Assembly (NCBI RefSeq): GCF_013782625.1
Contig: NZ_CP056199.1
Span: forward strand, 3,242,588 to 3,306,587
Length of the DNA stretch: 64,000 nt
Origin: Enterobacter sp. RHBSTW-00994
Lineage (GTDB): Bacteria > Pseudomonadota > Gammaproteobacteria > Enterobacterales > Enterobacteriaceae
Direction: 5' to 3'
The number at the start of each line of letters is the position of its first letter. The first letter of the stretch is position 1. Position numbers and translations under genes: made by a program. Positions 18,445 to 29,028 of this stretch are shown one piece after another. The notes under the pieces are model-generated. The model worked only from the letters and a program-made list of their open reading frames with translations. It did no database searches and was not told the DNA's origin.

Positions 18445-20730
18445 ATGAATCAGAGTCTGCTGGTGACAAAGCGCGACGGTACAACCGAGCGTATCAATCT
18501 GGACAAAATCCATCGAGTTCTCGACTGGGCAGCAGAAGGACTGAACAACGTATCTATTTCCCAGGTTGAACTGCGCTCCCATATCCAGTTTTACGACGGT
18601 ATCAAAACGTCCGACATCCACGAAACCATCATCAAAGCAGCCGCAGATCTGATTTCTCGCGAAGCGCCAGATTATCAGTATCTCGCTGCGCGTCTGGCGA
18701 TTTTCCACCTGCGTAAAAAAGCGTACGGTCAGTTCGAACCGCCAGCACTGTACGATCACGTGGTGAAAATGGTTGAGTTGGGCAAATACGACACGCATCT
18801 GCTGGAAGACTACACGGAAGAAGAGTTCGAGCAGATGAACGGGTTTATCGATCACTGGCGCGATATGAACTTCTCCTACGCCGCCGTGAAGCAACTCGAA
18901 GGCAAATACCTGGTTCAGAACCGTGTGACCGGCGAAATCTACGAGAGCGCACAGTTCCTGTATATTCTGGTTGCCGCCTGCCTGTTCTCTAATTATCCGC
19001 GTGAAACACGTCTGGAATACGTAAAACGTTTCTACGACGCAGTCTCTACGTTCAAGATTTCTCTGCCTACGCCGATTATGTCTGGCGTGCGCACACCAAC
19101 CCGTCAGTTCAGCTCTTGCGTATTGATCGAGTGTGGTGACAGCCTGGATTCCATCAACGCCACCTCCAGCGCCATTGTGAAATATGTCTCTCAGCGTGCC
19201 GGTATCGGTATTAACGCGGGCCGTATTCGTGCTCTGGGTAGCCCAATTCGCGGTGGTGAAGCTTTCCACACCGGCTGTATCCCGTTCTACAAGCACTTCC
19301 AGACTGCGGTAAAATCCTGCTCTCAGGGCGGCGTGCGTGGTGGTGCTGCTACTCTGTTCTACCCGATGTGGCATCTGGAAGTCGAAAGCCTGCTGGTTCT
19401 GAAAAACAACCGTGGCGTTGAAGGTAACCGCGTGCGTCACATGGACTACGGTGTGCAGATCAACAAGCTGATGTACACCCGTCTGCTGAAAGGTGAAGAG
19501 ATCACCCTGTTCAGCCCATCTGACGTCCCTGGCCTCTACGATGCGTTCTTCGCTGACCAGGATGAATTCGAACGTCTGTACACCAAATATGAGAAAGACA
19601 ACAGCATCCGCAAGCAGCGCGTGAAAGCGGTAGACCTGTTCTCCCTGATGATGCAGGAACGTGCCTCTACCGGCCGTATCTACATTCAGAACGTTGACCA
19701 CTGCAACACCCACAGCCCATTTGACCCGGTGGTTGCGCCAGTGCGTCAGTCTAATCTGTGCCTGGAAATCGCCCTGCCAACCAAACCGCTGAACGACGTT
19801 AACGACGAAAGCGGTGAAATCGCCCTGTGTACGCTGTCAGCGTTCAACCTGGGAGCGATCAAAAGCCTGGACGAGCTTGAAGAGCTGGCTGTGCTGGCAG
19901 TACGTGCACTGGATGCCCTGCTGGACTACCAGGATTACCCAATCCCGGCCGCAAAACGTGGCGCAATGGGCCGTCGTACCCTGGGTATTGGCGTGATCAA
20001 CTTTGCCTACTGGCTGGCGAAAAACGGCAAGCGTTATTCTGATGGCAGTGCGAACAACCTGACGCACCAGACGTTTGAAGCAATTCAGTACTACCTGATG
20101 AAAGCCTCTAATGAGCTGGCAAAAGAGCAAGGCGCGTGTCCGTGGTTCAACGAAACCACCTATGCGAAAGGCATTCTGCCGATCGACACCTACAAAAAAG
20201 ACCTGGACGCGATTGTCAGCGAACCGCTGCACCTCGACTGGGAAGGTCTGCGTGAGTCCATTAAAACTCACGGCCTGCGTAACTCTACGCTCTCTGCCCT
20301 GATGCCGTCCGAGACCTCTTCGCAGATCTCTAACGCCACCAACGGTATCGAGCCACCGCGCGGCCACGTCAGCATTAAAGCGTCAAAAGACGGCGTGTTG
20401 CGTCAGGTTGTTCCAGATTACGAAACGCTGGGTAACAACTACGAGTTGCTGTGGGAAATGCCAAACAACGACGGCTACCTGCAACTGGTGGGTATCATGC
20501 AGAAGTTTATCGATCAGTCGATCTCTGCTAACACCAACTACGACCCGACACGTTTCCCGTCCGGAAAAGTGCCAATGCAGCAATTGCTGAAAGACTTGCT
20601 CACTGCCTATAAATTTGGCGTTAAAACCCTGTACTATCACAACACCCGTGATGGTGCAGAAGATGCGCAAGACGACCTTGCTCCTTCTATCCAGGACGAT
20701 GGCTGCGAAAGCGGCGCATGTAAGATCTAA
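18445..20730 (+). CDS. nrdA: Class Ia ribonucleoside-diphosphate reductase, alpha subunit
   Basis: NrdA is the catalytic R1 subunit of the aerobic ribonucleotide reductase, which reduces NDPs to dNDPs in the cytoplasm. The 761 residues start with an ATP-cone (about 5-95) for activity control. Active-site cysteines appear in [14 protein letters not shown] (Cys225), [10 protein letters not shown] (Cys439 with Glu441) and ALCTLSAFN (Cys462). The radical-transfer tyrosine pair is in [10 protein letters not shown], and the C-terminal redox pair is Cys754 and Cys759 in GCESGACKI. The ATG at 18445 gives [12 protein letters not shown] like E. coli; the upstream in-frame extension from 18394 runs through a DnaA box and is rejected. 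Confidence 0.97.
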   Translation: MNQSLLVTKRDGTTERINLDKIHRVLDWAAEGLNNVSISQVELRSHIQFYDGIKTSDIHETIIKAAADLISREAPDYQYLAARLAIFHLRKKAYGQFEPPALYDHVVKMVELGKYDTHLLEDYTEEEFEQMNGFIDHWRDMNFSYAAVKQLEGKYLVQNRVTGEIYESAQFLYILVAACLFSNYPRETRLEYVKRFYDAVSTFKISLPTPIMSGVRTPTRQFSSCVLIECGDSLDSINATSSAIVKYVSQRAGIGINAGRIRALGSPIRGGEAFHTGCIPFYKHFQTAVKSCSQGGVRGGAATLFYPMWHLEVESLLVLKNNRGVEGNRVRHMDYGVQINKLMYTRLLKGEEITLFSPSDVPGLYDAFFADQDEFERLYTKYEKDNSIRKQRVKAVDLFSLMMQERASTGRIYIQNVDHCNTHSPFDPVVAPVRQSNLCLEIALPTKPLNDVNDESGEIALCTLSAFNLGAIKSLDELEELAVLAVRALDALLDYQDYPIPAAKRGAMGRRTLGIGVINFAYWLAKNGKRYSDGSANNLTHQTFEAIQYYLMKASNELAKEQGACPWFNETTYAKGILPIDTYKKDLDAIVSEPLHLDWEGLRESIKTHGLRNSTLSALMPSETSSQISNATNGIEPPRGHVSIKASKDGVLRQVVPDYETLGNNYELLWEMPNNDGYLQLVGIMQKFIDQSISANTNYDPTRFPSGKVPMQQLLKDLLTAYKFGVKTLYYHNTRDGAEDAQDDLAPSIQDDGCESGACKI

Positions 20731-20732
20731 TG

Positions 20733-20756
20733 AAAGGCGGGGATATCCCCGCCTTT
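20733..20756. other. Intercistronic palindrome between nrdA and nrdB
   Basis: AAAGGCGGGGAT followed by its exact reverse complement forms a 24-bp palindrome 3 bp after the nrdA stop, with a short T-rich tail. It resembles a terminator but lies inside the operon, so it may protect or attenuate the transcript and help set the nrdA:nrdB ratio. This is inference. Confidence 0.6.
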
Positions 20757-20782
20757 ATTTCGTAAGACAGGACTCCCAACTC

Positions 20783-21913
20783 ATGGCATACACCACCTTT
20801 TCACAGACGAAAAACGACCAGCTCAAAGAGCCGATGTTCTTCGGCCAGCCAGTCAACGTGGCACGCTACGATCAGCAAAAATATGACATCTTCGAAAAGC
20901 TGATTGAAAAGCAACTCTCCTTCTTCTGGCGTCCGGAAGAAGTGGATGTTTCCCGCGATCGTATTGATTTTCAGGCGTTGCCGGATCATGAAAAACATAT
21001 TTTCATCAGTAATCTGAAGTATCAGACGCTGCTGGATTCCATTCAGGGTCGTAGCCCGAACGTGGCGCTGCTGCCGCTGATCTCCATCCCAGAGCTGGAA
21101 ACCTGGGTTGAAACCTGGGCCTTCTCCGAGACGATCCATTCCCGCTCTTACACCCATATCATCCGCAACATCGTTAACGATCCGGCTGTGGTGTTTGACG
21201 ATATCGTTACCAACGAGCAGATCCAAAAACGTGCCGAAGGGATTGCCCACTACTACGATGAGCTCATCGAGATGACCAGCTACTGGCATCTGCTGGGCGA
21301 AGGTACACACAATGTGAACGGCAAAACCGTTACCGTGAATCTGCGTGCGCTGAAAAAACAGCTGTACCTGTGCCTGATGAGCGTGAACGCGCTGGAAGCC
21401 ATTCGCTTCTACGTGAGCTTCGCCTGCTCCTTCGCCTTTGCTGAACGCAAGCTGATGGAAGGGAATGCCAAAATCATTCGCCTCATCGCCCGCGATGAAG
21501 CCCTGCACCTGACTGGCACGCAGCACATGCTGAACCTGCTGCGCAGCGGAACGGATGATCCAGAGATGGCGGAAATCGCAGAAGAGTGCAAACAGGACTG
21601 TTATGACCTGTTCGTGCTGGCGGCTCAGCAGGAGAAAGAGTGGGCAGATTACCTGTTCCGCGACGGCTCCATGATTGGCCTGAATAAAGACATTCTGTGC
21701 CAGTATGTTGAGTACATTACCAACATCCGCATGCAGGCTGTCGGTCTTGATCTGCCGTTCCAGACGCGCTCCAACCCGATTCCATGGATCAACACCTGGC
21801 TGGTGTCCGATAACGTGCAGGTTGCGCCGCAGGAAGTGGAAGTGAGTTCTTATCTTGTGGGTCAGATCGACGCGGAAGTTGATACTGACGACCTGAGCAA
21901 CTTCCAGCTCTGA
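20783..21913 (+). CDS. nrdB: Class Ia ribonucleoside-diphosphate reductase, beta subunit
   Basis: NrdB (R2) holds the diiron-tyrosyl radical cofactor that starts catalysis in NrdA. The 376-residue protein has the iron ligands Asp in [10 protein letters not shown], Glu and His in [14 protein letters not shown] (whose Tyr is the radical-bearing residue), Glu in [14 protein letters not shown] and Glu/His in [12 protein letters not shown]. The C-terminal peptide [10 protein letters not shown], which docks on R1, is conserved. The start at 20783 ([12 protein letters not shown]) matches E. coli; the frame is open upstream into the end of nrdA but lacks support. The stop codon overlaps the yfaE start by one base. 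Confidence 0.97.
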   Translation: MAYTTFSQTKNDQLKEPMFFGQPVNVARYDQQKYDIFEKLIEKQLSFFWRPEEVDVSRDRIDFQALPDHEKHIFISNLKYQTLLDSIQGRSPNVALLPLISIPELETWVETWAFSETIHSRSYTHIIRNIVNDPAVVFDDIVTNEQIQKRAEGIAHYYDELIEMTSYWHLLGEGTHNVNGKTVTVNLRALKKQLYLCLMSVNALEAIRFYVSFACSFAFAERKLMEGNAKIIRLIARDEALHLTGTQHMLNLLRSGTDDPEMAEIAEECKQDCYDLFVLAAQQEKEWADYLFRDGSMIGLNKDILCQYVEYITNIRMQAVGLDLPFQTRSNPIPWINTWLVSDNVQVAPQEVEVSSYLVGQIDAEVDTDDLSNFQL

Positions 21914-22167
21914 TGACGCGCGTAACCCTTCGCCTTTCTGGCACAGAAGTGCTGTGTCAGGAAGAGCACCCTTCTCTGCTGGTGGCGCTTGAAGCGCATC
22001 AGGTTGAGGTAGAGTACCAGTGTCGTGCCGGGTATTGCGGCTCCTGCCGCTGCCGCCTGGTCGCAGGCCAGGTCGACTGGCTGACCGAACCGCTGGCCTT
22101 TATCAACGAAGGGGAAATTTTGCCCTGCTGCTGCCGGGCAAAAGGCGATATTGAGATCGAGATGTGA
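21913..22167 (+). CDS. yfaE: 2Fe-2S ferredoxin-like protein YfaE (NrdB cofactor maintenance)
   Basis: YfaE is a small ferredoxin which in E. coli reduces the diferric-tyrosyl cofactor of NrdB and so helps its assembly and repair. The 84-residue chain has the plant-type 2Fe-2S pattern: Cys37, Cys42 and Cys45 in YQCRAGYCGSCR, with the fourth ligand Cys74 in LPCCC (CX4CX2CX28C). The ATG shares a base with the nrdB stop (TGATG), coupling the two genes. inaA, which follows in E. coli, is not here; the next gene is glpQ on the other strand. Confidence 0.93.
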   Translation: MTRVTLRLSGTEVLCQEEHPSLLVALEAHQVEVEYQCRAGYCGSCRCRLVAGQVDWLTEPLAFINEGEILPCCCRAKGDIEIEM

Positions 22168-22171
22168 TTGC

Positions 22172-22199
22172 CCTGGTTCCCTCTCCCCGTGGGAGAGGG
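22172..22199. repeat. Short intergenic hairpin repeat (CCCTCTCCCC...GGGAGAGGG)
   Basis: A self-complementary element built on CCCTCTCCC / GGGAGAGGG lies between convergent yfaE and glpQ. A related CCCTCTCC...GGGGAGAGG element occurs near 41006-41027, suggesting a small dispersed enterobacterial repeat; it may also act as the yfaE/glpQ terminator. Confidence 0.55.
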
Positions 22200-22208
22200 T
22201 TAGCAGTT

Positions 22209-22242
22209 CGTAGGCCGGGTAAGGCGCAGCCGCCACCCGGCA
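22209..22242. repeat. REP element
   Basis: The sequence CGTAGGCCGGGTAAGGCG...CGCCACCCGGCA is a repetitive extragenic palindrome: GCCGGGT and ACCCGGC arms around a GGCG/CGCC core, with the flanking GTAGGCC typical of these elements. It sits in the 78-bp gap between convergent yfaE and glpQ. Confidence 0.8.
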
Positions 22243-22245
22243 ATT

Positions 22246-23307
22246 TCAGCGTTTATCCTTCAAAAAACCTACCGCTTTATCCGGGAAATCCGTAAACAAT
22301 CCGTCCACGCCCGCCTGGTTATACAACACGTCGTACAGTTGGTTCACGTCCGTCGCATACTCCGGTAGCTGGTCTGCACGCACCGTGTAAGGATGCACCT
22401 GCATCTTACTGGCATGTGCTTCTTTCACCATATCCGTCAGCTTCACGTGACCCGCCGTTGAGCCTTGTGCCACCAACATATGGTAATCCGGCCCAATACC
22501 GTCAGCGTACTGCGCAATCTGCTTCATCGCGCCCGGCGTAAACATCCAGTCGTAGTTGTAGTTCGCCCACTTCCCGTCAGGCTGTTTCTCCTGGGTTTCA
22601 TTCCAGTCGGTATAGGCAATCAGCTGCACCAGGTTGAGGTTCATCCCCATCTTTGGTTCCAGCTCGGTTTTAATGCGCTTCAGTTCAGCGGCATCAAAAC
22701 ATTGCAGATAGACCTTGTCCTTCTTGCTGGTGTAGCCGTACTGTTTCAGCACTTCCAGCGTTTTCACCGCAATATCTTTCCCTTCCTGATGGTGGAACCA
22801 CGGCGCTTTAATTTCCGGGTAAATACCGATATTTTTGCCCGTCGAGTGGTTCAGCCCCTGAACAAACTCAATCTCCTCTTCAAAGGTATGAATACGGAAA
22901 TCAGATTTGCCCATCGGGAAACGCCCCGGATAGACCTGTACCGTCTTGCCGTTCTCAATCCCGAAGCCTTCGGTAAATTTCAGCGAACGGATCTCATCGA
23001 GCGTGAAATCAATGGCGTAGTAGCGGCCATCTTTACGGGCGCGGTCCGGGAAACGTTCTGCCACGTCCGTAACACGGTCAAGATAGTGGTCATGCAGGAC
23101 AACCAGATGGTCGTCCTTCGTCATCACCAGATCCTGCTCCAGGTAATCGGCCCCTTGTGCATAAGCCATCGCTTTGGCCGGGAGCGTATGCTCTGGCAGA
23201 TAGCCGCTCGCGCCACGATGGGCGATAACAATCTTTTCGGCGGCCAGTGCAGAACCCGTCATTAACCCCACCAGCAGCAGGCTCGTGGCGAATTGAGTTA
23301 ATTTCAT
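22246..23307 (-). CDS. glpQ: Periplasmic glycerophosphodiester phosphodiesterase GlpQ
   Basis: GlpQ hydrolyses glycerophosphodiesters in the periplasm to sn-glycerol-3-phosphate plus an alcohol, feeding GlpT. The 353-residue precursor starts with the signal peptide MKLTQFATSLLLVGLM...ALA (cleavage near residue 22). The GDPD domain follows, with the catalytic IAHRGASGYLPEHT motif and metal-binding EQDLVMTKDDHLVVLHDHYLDR. The start at complement 23305-23307 has AAGGAG nine bases upstream; a 19-residue upstream extension is open but would bury the signal peptide. It lies 10 bp after glpT, so the two form a glpTQ operon. Confidence 0.96.
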   Translation of the reverse strand: MKLTQFATSLLLVGLMTGSALAAEKIVIAHRGASGYLPEHTLPAKAMAYAQGADYLEQDLVMTKDDHLVVLHDHYLDRVTDVAERFPDRARKDGRYYAIDFTLDEIRSLKFTEGFGIENGKTVQVYPGRFPMGKSDFRIHTFEEEIEFVQGLNHSTGKNIGIYPEIKAPWFHHQEGKDIAVKTLEVLKQYGYTSKKDKVYLQCFDAAELKRIKTELEPKMGMNLNLVQLIAYTDWNETQEKQPDGKWANYNYDWMFTPGAMKQIAQYADGIGPDYHMLVAQGSTAGHVKLTDMVKEAHASKMQVHPYTVRADQLPEYATDVNQLYDVLYNQAGVDGLFTDFPDKAVGFLKDKR

Positions 23308-23317
23308 CACACACTCC

Positions 23318-24670
23318 TTATTGACGACGCGCGAGCATTTCGGCGTGGTGACGTTTCTCACCAAACATCACGATAATTAACAGCAGAACAGCCAGCACGC
23401 TGCCGCCAATCATCACCATAAAGCCACCATCCCAGCCGAAGAAGTCCACGGTATAACCCACGATGGCACTCGCCGCGACGGAACCACCGAGGTAGCCGAA
23501 CAAGCCGGTAAAGCCTGCCGCCGTCCCAGCTGCTTTTTTCGGTGCAAGCTCCAGCGCATGCAGACCAATCAGCATGACCGGACCATAAATCAGGAAGCCG
23601 ATCACAATCATACAAATCATATCAACGCCAGGGTTACCCGGCGGGTTGAGCCAGTAAACCACCGTCGCAATGGTCACCAGCGTCATAAAGAAGACACCCG
23701 TTGCACCACGATTGCCTTTAAACACCTTATCTGACATCCAGCCGCAAAGCAGCGTGCCAGGGATCCCTGCATATTCATACAGGAAGTAAGCCCAGGAGGA
23801 TTTATCCAGCGCAAAATGCTTCACCTCTTTGAGATAGGTCGGTGACCAGTCGAGGATGCCGTAACGCAGCAGGTAGACAAAGACGTTCGCTATCGCGATA
23901 TACCACAGCAATTTATTGGGCAGAACGTACTTCATGAAGATCTGCTTCGCCGTCAACTCTTCTTCATGTTGTTCGCTGTAATCGTCCGGGTAATCATTCT
24001 TGTACTCTTCAATAGGGGGCAATCCGCAGGACTGTGGCGTATCGCGCATCAGTGCAAAAGCAATAATCGCCACCAGAACCGCGCCAAAGGCAGGCATGTA
24101 AAGCGCGGCTTTCCAGTCGTTAAACCACGCCATTCCCAGCAGGAAAAGCAGTGGCGGGATACCGCCGCCCACGTTATGCGCGCAGTTCCACACCGAGACA
24201 ATGCCACCACGCTCTTTCTGCGACCACCAGTGCACCATCGTACGCCCACACGGCGGCCACCCCATCCCCTGGAACCAGCCACATAAGAACAGCAGAACAA
24301 ACATGATGGCAATGCTGGAGGTTGCCCACGGCACAAACCCCATAAACAACATGACCGCAGCCGCAAGAATCAACCCTGCCGGTAAAAATACACGCGGGTT
24401 CGAGCGGTCTGACACCGACCCCATAATGAATTTGGAAAAGCCATAAGCAATCGAGATCCCGGACAGCGCAAACCCCAGATCGCCGCGCGAAAAGCCCTGC
24501 TCAATCAGATAGGGCATAGCCAGGGTAAAGTTTTTGCGTACCAGATAGTAAGCCGCATATCCGAAGAAAATGCCCAGGAAGATTTGCCAGCGCAGGCGAC
24601 GGTATAGCGGATCAATCTCTGCCTCTGGCAGACGCGCCCGATGCGGCGCAGGTTTGAAGATACTCAGCAT
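23318..24670 (-). CDS. glpT: Glycerol-3-phosphate / phosphate antiporter GlpT
   Basis: GlpT is the inner-membrane major-facilitator protein that imports sn-glycerol-3-phosphate in exchange for phosphate; it also admits fosfomycin. The 450-residue protein shows twelve membrane segments, and its start [20 protein letters not shown] is almost the E. coli sequence. Family markers include [19 protein letters not shown] (containing the substrate-binding Arg45), [13 protein letters not shown] and [15 protein letters not shown] with the second binding Arg (about 269). GGAGG precedes the ATG (complement of 24668-24670). The gene is divergent from glpABC, with a shared control region. Confidence 0.96.
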   Translation of the reverse strand: MLSIFKPAPHRARLPEAEIDPLYRRLRWQIFLGIFFGYAAYYLVRKNFTLAMPYLIEQGFSRGDLGFALSGISIAYGFSKFIMGSVSDRSNPRVFLPAGLILAAAVMLFMGFVPWATSSIAIMFVLLFLCGWFQGMGWPPCGRTMVHWWSQKERGGIVSVWNCAHNVGGGIPPLLFLLGMAWFNDWKAALYMPAFGAVLVAIIAFALMRDTPQSCGLPPIEEYKNDYPDDYSEQHEEELTAKQIFMKYVLPNKLLWYIAIANVFVYLLRYGILDWSPTYLKEVKHFALDKSSWAYFLYEYAGIPGTLLCGWMSDKVFKGNRGATGVFFMTLVTIATVVYWLNPPGNPGVDMICMIVIGFLIYGPVMLIGLHALELAPKKAAGTAAGFTGLFGYLGGSVAASAIVGYTVDFFGWDGGFMVMIGGSVLAVLLLIIVMFGEKRHHAEMLARRQ

Positions 24671-24926
24671 GACAGCCTCCGTGGCCATAGATTGAATTTT
24701 CGGGGGTTTAACTGCCCCACGACTCCAGAGAGGCGGCGATGTTAAAAAATCACGGTGATTGTTACTGTGAATCAACGCACATATTGTTACAGAAATATGA
24801 CAAAGTGCGCAAAAAGGCGCACGAAATCACGTTTCACTTTCGTATAACGCTCGATTATGTTCGAAATCAAACAAACCGTGCTATCCATGTGGCTAAATGG
24901 TAAAAAAACGAACACGAGGGAAGACA
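24671..24926. promoter_or_regulatory. Divergent glpTQ / glpABC control region
   Basis: This 256-bp interval separates the two glp operons. A CRP-like site TGTGA-N6-GCACA is at 24766-24781, and TTATGTTCGAAATCAAACAA near 24855-24875 resembles the GlpR operator consensus (WATKTTCGWTAWNCWATAW). CACTTTCGTATAACGC at about 24835-24850 may be a second, weaker operator. In E. coli the interval is controlled by GlpR repression, CRP activation and, for glpABC, FNR and ArcA. Sites were found by eye; individual promoters were not assigned. Confidence 0.6.
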
Positions 24927-26555
24927 ATGACAACTCACGATCCCCGCTATAGCGATGTGATTATCATTGGCGGTGGCGCTACCGGTGCAGGCATTGCACG
25001 AGATTGCGCGCTACGAGGCTTAAGCGTTACGCTTCTGGAACGTCACGACATTGCGACTGGCGCAACCGGACGCAATCATGGCCTGCTTCACAGCGGCGCA
25101 CGATACGCGGTAACGGACAGCGAATCTGCCCGCGAGTGTATTGCTGAAAACCAGATCCTCAAACGCATTGCTCGTCATTGCATCGAACCAACCAACGGTC
25201 TGTTCATCACACTCCCGGAAGATAGCCTGGCCTTCCAGCACACGTTTATTACGGCCTGTCTCGCTGCCGGTATTGATGCCGAAGCTATCGATCCCGCTCT
25301 CGCCCGCCGCATTGAGCCCGCCGTCAACCCGGCACTCACAGGGGCAGTCAAAGTCCCCGACGGCACAGTTGATCCTTTTCGCCTGACTGCTGCCAATATG
25401 CTGGATGCCCGCGAACATGGCGCACGTATTCTCACAGGGCATGAGGTGACCGGGCTTATTCGCCAGGGTGATACTGTGTGTGGCGTTCGGGTCTTTGATC
25501 CGCAATACAAGGAACACAGCGAACTGTATGCCAGCGTGGTAGTGAATGCGGCGGGGATTTGGGGGCAACGTATTGCGGAATATGCGGATTTGTCGATCCG
25601 AATGTTCCCGGCCAAAGGGTCGCTGCTGATCCTCGACCACCGCATTAATAACCACGTGATCAACCGCTGCCGCAAGCCGTCTGATGCCGATATCCTGGTA
25701 CCTGGCGATACGATTTCCTTGATTGGGACCACCTCAACCCACGTTGACTACAGCGAGATCGACGTTAACCGGGTCACCGCCGAAGAGGTTGATATTTTGC
25801 TACGAGAAGGGGAAAAATTGGCCCCAATAATGGCGCAAACCCGCATTCTCCGTGCCTACGCCGGTGTACGCCCACTGGTGGCCAGCGATAACGATCCCAG
25901 CGGGCGTAACGTCAGCCGGGGGATTGTGTTGTTAGACCACGCTGAGCGCGACGGGATGGAAGGCTTTATAACTATTACCGGCGGCAAACTGATGACCTAC
26001 CGGCTGATGGCACAGTGGGCTACGGATGCCGTGTGCCGTAAGCTTGGCAATACTCAGCCGTGTATCACGGCGACGCAATCCCTTCCCGGCTCACAGCAAT
26101 CCACAGAAAAAACGCTGCATAAAATCATCTCGCTTCCGGCGCCTTTGCGCGGCTCAGCCATCTACCGCCATGGCGACAGAACGCCGTCGTGGCTCGGTGA
26201 AGGGCGTCTCAGCCGCAGCCTGGTATGCGAGTGTGAAGCGGTTACCGCAGGCGAGGTGCAATACGCCGTAGAAAATCTGACGGTGAATAACCTGCTTGAT
26301 TTGCGCCGCCGTACACGCGTGGGCATGGGGACCTGCCAGGGTGAACTGTGCGCATGTCGCGCTGCCGGGTTATTGCAGCGTTTTCATGTCTCCACCTCAA
26401 CCCAGTCGCTGGATCAGCTCAGCGACTTTTTGAATGAACGCTGGAAAGGCGTGCAGCCCGTCGCCTGGGGAGATGCCCTGCGCGAAAGCGAGTTTACCCG
26501 CTGGGTATATCAGGGGCTGTGTGGTCTGGAAAAGGGGCAACACGATGAAATTTGA
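24927..26555 (+). CDS. glpA: Anaerobic glycerol-3-phosphate dehydrogenase subunit A
   Basis: GlpA is the large FAD-containing catalytic subunit of the anaerobic enzyme that oxidises glycerol-3-phosphate to dihydroxyacetone phosphate and passes electrons through GlpB and GlpC to menaquinone. The 542 residues open with the dinucleotide fold [20 protein letters not shown]. The C-terminal BFD-like 2Fe-2S domain has cysteines in [12 protein letters not shown] and [13 protein letters not shown]. The ATG at 24927 has GAGGG upstream and matches E. coli; the reading frame is open back to 24897. The end overlaps glpB by 11 bp. Confidence 0.96.
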   Translation: MTTHDPRYSDVIIIGGGATGAGIARDCALRGLSVTLLERHDIATGATGRNHGLLHSGARYAVTDSESARECIAENQILKRIARHCIEPTNGLFITLPEDSLAFQHTFITACLAAGIDAEAIDPALARRIEPAVNPALTGAVKVPDGTVDPFRLTAANMLDAREHGARILTGHEVTGLIRQGDTVCGVRVFDPQYKEHSELYASVVVNAAGIWGQRIAEYADLSIRMFPAKGSLLILDHRINNHVINRCRKPSDADILVPGDTISLIGTTSTHVDYSEIDVNRVTAEEVDILLREGEKLAPIMAQTRILRAYAGVRPLVASDNDPSGRNVSRGIVLLDHAERDGMEGFITITGGKLMTYRLMAQWATDAVCRKLGNTQPCITATQSLPGSQQSTEKTLHKIISLPAPLRGSAIYRHGDRTPSWLGEGRLSRSLVCECEAVTAGEVQYAVENLTVNNLLDLRRRTRVGMGTCQGELCACRAAGLLQRFHVSTSTQSLDQLSDFLNERWKGVQPVAWGDALRESEFTRWVYQGLCGLEKGQHDEI

Positions 26556-27804
26556 TACTGTAATCATTGGCGGTGGACTGGCAGGTGTACTCTGCGGGCT
26601 GAAACTGACACAACACGGCCTGCGCTGCGCCATTATCAGCCGCGGTCAGAGCGCACTGCATTTTTCGTCTGGATCGCTGGATTTGCTGGGAGCCTTACCC
26701 GATGGCACGCCGGTAAACGCCCCACTGGCGACCCTGAGTCAGCCCGATATTCTGCCATCAGAACATCCTTATAGCCTGATAGGCTCGCAACCTATCGCCC
26801 GTCTCGTCCATGAGGCAGAAGCGCTACTGGCAACCTGCGGGGCGCGGTTGCAAGGTAATGCTCACCATAATCATCAGCGCGTTACGCCACTTGGGACTCT
26901 GCGTTCAGCCTGGCTAAGCCCTGAGGAAGTCCCTGTTGCCCCTCTCACCGCTCAACGCATACTGGTTGTCGGCATCAGTGGTTTTCTGGATTTCCAGCCT
27001 CATCTGGCCACGGCTTCTCTTCGCCATCAGGGGATCAACGCAGATACAGCAGAAATAGAACTTCCTGAGCTTGACGTCCTGCGTGATAACGCCAGTGAGT
27101 TTCGGGCAGTGAATATTGCCCGGTTCCTGGATAACGAAGACAAATGGCCACTGCTCTTTGAGGCACTAAAACCGCTCAGCAATACCTGCGACAGCCTGTT
27201 TATGCCTGCCTGCTTTGGCTTAACCGATAACCGGCTCTGGCGCTGGCTTTCAGACCGTCTCCCCTGCAACGTGGGGTTACTGCCTACACTGCCGCCGTCT
27301 GTGCCCGGTATCCGCCTGCATAACCAGCTCCAGCGCCAGTTTATCGCCCAGGGTGGCATCTGGATGGCAGGTGACGAGGTAAAAAAAATCACCCTTACTG
27401 GCGGAGGCGTCAGCGAGGTCTGGACCCGAAATCATGACGATATCCCCTTGCGAACACGCTTTGCGGTGCTGGCGAGCGGCAGTTTCTTTAGCAACGGATT
27501 ATTGAGCAACCGCGACGGCATCCGGGAGGCCATTCTCGGGCTGGATGTGAGACAAAGCGCATCGCGCGCAGACTGGTATCAGAGTGACTTTTTCACCCCA
27601 CAACCCTGGCAACAGTTTGGTGTGATCGTCGATAACAACCTGCACCCACAGTTATCTGGAGTATCGGTCGACAATCTCTACGCCATCGGATCGATTTTGG
27701 GTGGCTTTGATCCCATCGCTCAGGGCTGCGGCGGTGGTGTTTGTGCCATGTCGGCGCTGTATGTTGCAGAACAGATTTGCCATCGCGCAGAGGCAGAAAA
27801 ATGA
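26545..27804 (+). CDS. glpB: Anaerobic glycerol-3-phosphate dehydrogenase subunit B
   Basis: GlpB is the second, FMN-linked subunit of the GlpABC complex and passes electrons from GlpA to the membrane anchor GlpC. The 419-residue flavoprotein begins [20 protein letters not shown] with a canonical nucleotide-binding fold. It contains [14 protein letters not shown] and ends with [18 protein letters not shown], both characteristic of GlpB. The start at 26545 lies inside glpA, with GGGGCAA upstream as ribosome-binding site. The ATGA overlap with glpC indicates coupling, expected for subunits of one complex. Confidence 0.95.
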   Translation: MKFDTVIIGGGLAGVLCGLKLTQHGLRCAIISRGQSALHFSSGSLDLLGALPDGTPVNAPLATLSQPDILPSEHPYSLIGSQPIARLVHEAEALLATCGARLQGNAHHNHQRVTPLGTLRSAWLSPEEVPVAPLTAQRILVVGISGFLDFQPHLATASLRHQGINADTAEIELPELDVLRDNASEFRAVNIARFLDNEDKWPLLFEALKPLSNTCDSLFMPACFGLTDNRLWRWLSDRLPCNVGLLPTLPPSVPGIRLHNQLQRQFIAQGGIWMAGDEVKKITLTGGGVSEVWTRNHDDIPLRTRFAVLASGSFFSNGLLSNRDGIREAILGLDVRQSASRADWYQSDFFTPQPWQQFGVIVDNNLHPQLSGVSVDNLYAIGSILGGFDPIAQGCGGGVCAMSALYVAEQICHRAEAEK

Positions 27805-28991
27805 ACGATACCCGCTTCGAAAGCTGCATTAAATGCACGGTTTGTACCACTGCTTGCCCGGTGAGCAGCGTGAATCCGCGTTATCCTGGCCCAAAACAGG
27901 CTGGCCCCGACGGCGAGCGTCTGCGCCTGAAAGACGGAGCGTTGTACGATGAAGCGCTAAAATACTGCATCAACTGTAAACGTTGTGAAGTGGCCTGCCC
28001 TTCGGATGTCAAAATTGGCGACATCATCCAGCGTGCACGCGCACGTTACAGCACGCAAAAACCCACGCTGCGCGATGCCATTCTCAGCCATACCGATCTG
28101 ATGGGAAGCGTCTCAACGCCCTTTGCACCGCTGGTCAATGCCGCCACGTCGCTCAAACCTGTGCGCCAGTTGCTCGATGTGGCGCTCAAAATCGATCACC
28201 ATCGTAGTCTACCGAAATATTCCCTCGGTACATTCCGTCGCTGGTACAAATCAGTGGCGGCAGAACAGGCACAATATGCCGATCAGATCGCGTTTTTCCA
28301 TGGTTGCTACGTGAATTACAACCACCCGCAGTTAGGGAAAGATCTGCTTAAGGTACTGAACGCCATGGGTACGGGCGTACAGTTGCTCAATAAAGAGAAG
28401 TGCTGTGGCGTACCGCTGATTGCGAACGGCTTTACAGCAAAAGCACGTAAACAGGCTCAACATAATGTCACATCACTTCGTGAGGCGATCGACGGGAAAG
28501 GCCTTCCGGTACTGGCCACATCATCCACCTGCACTTTTACACTGCGCGATGAGTATCCTCATCTGCTTGACGTGGATAACAGCGGCCTGCGCGAACATAT
28601 CGAACTGGCGACACGCTATCTCTGGCGCAGACTGGATGCAGGAGAGACGCTCCCGCTGGGCCAGTTGCCGCTGAAAGTGGTTTATCACACACCCTGTCAC
28701 ATGGAAAAAATGGGATGGTCGCTGTATACCCTCGAACTACTGAGATTAATTCCTGGACTGGAGCTGACGATACTGGATTCACGCTGCTGTGGCATTGCGG
28801 GAACCTACGGCTTCAAAAGTGAAAACTACGCCACATCGCAAGCCATCGGTGCGCCGTTGTTCCGGCAAATTGAGGAGAGTGGCGCTGACCTGGTGGTCAC
28901 CGATTGTGAAACCTGCAAATGGCAAATTGAGATGTCTACCAGCAAGCGCTGCGAACATCCAATCACGCTGCTGGCTAAGGCGCTGGGCTAA
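27801..28991 (+). CDS. glpC: Anaerobic glycerol-3-phosphate dehydrogenase subunit C
   Basis: GlpC is the iron-sulfur subunit that attaches GlpAB to the inner membrane and delivers electrons to menaquinone. The 396 residues start with two 4Fe-4S motifs, [12 protein letters not shown] and [12 protein letters not shown], within the first 75 residues. Two cysteine-rich CCG domains follow, visible as [14 protein letters not shown] and [13 protein letters not shown], each with a partner cysteine ([26 protein letters not shown]). The start overlaps the glpB stop by 4 bp. It is the last gene of the operon and convergent with the CinA-like gene. Confidence 0.96.
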   Translation: MNDTRFESCIKCTVCTTACPVSSVNPRYPGPKQAGPDGERLRLKDGALYDEALKYCINCKRCEVACPSDVKIGDIIQRARARYSTQKPTLRDAILSHTDLMGSVSTPFAPLVNAATSLKPVRQLLDVALKIDHHRSLPKYSLGTFRRWYKSVAAEQAQYADQIAFFHGCYVNYNHPQLGKDLLKVLNAMGTGVQLLNKEKCCGVPLIANGFTAKARKQAQHNVTSLREAIDGKGLPVLATSSTCTFTLRDEYPHLLDVDNSGLREHIELATRYLWRRLDAGETLPLGQLPLKVVYHTPCHMEKMGWSLYTLELLRLIPGLELTILDSRCCGIAGTYGFKSENYATSQAIGAPLFRQIEESGADLVVTDCETCKWQIEMSTSKRCEHPITLLAKALG

Positions 28992-28997
28992 TAGCTA

Positions 28998-29023
28998 TTG
29001 CCGGGGTGATGCGACCCCGGCAA
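28998..29023. terminator. Hairpin after glpC
   Basis: A 10-bp perfect stem TTGCCGGGGT / ACCCCGGCAA with loop GATGCG lies 6 bp past the glpC stop and just before the stop of the convergent gene. There is no T-tract, so termination may be weak or Rho-assisted. Confidence 0.55.
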
Positions 29024-29028
29024 AGGTG

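Noticed and set aside
18418..19713. 431-codon open frame antisense to nrdA
   Set aside because: It mirrors the codon bias of a highly expressed gene (few stop codons arise on the opposite strand). It has no ribosome-binding site and no recognisable domain, and nrdA is certain.
22168..22245. Possible short gene in the yfaE-glpQ gap
   Set aside because: The gap is filled by a hairpin repeat and a REP element; no coding-like frame is present.
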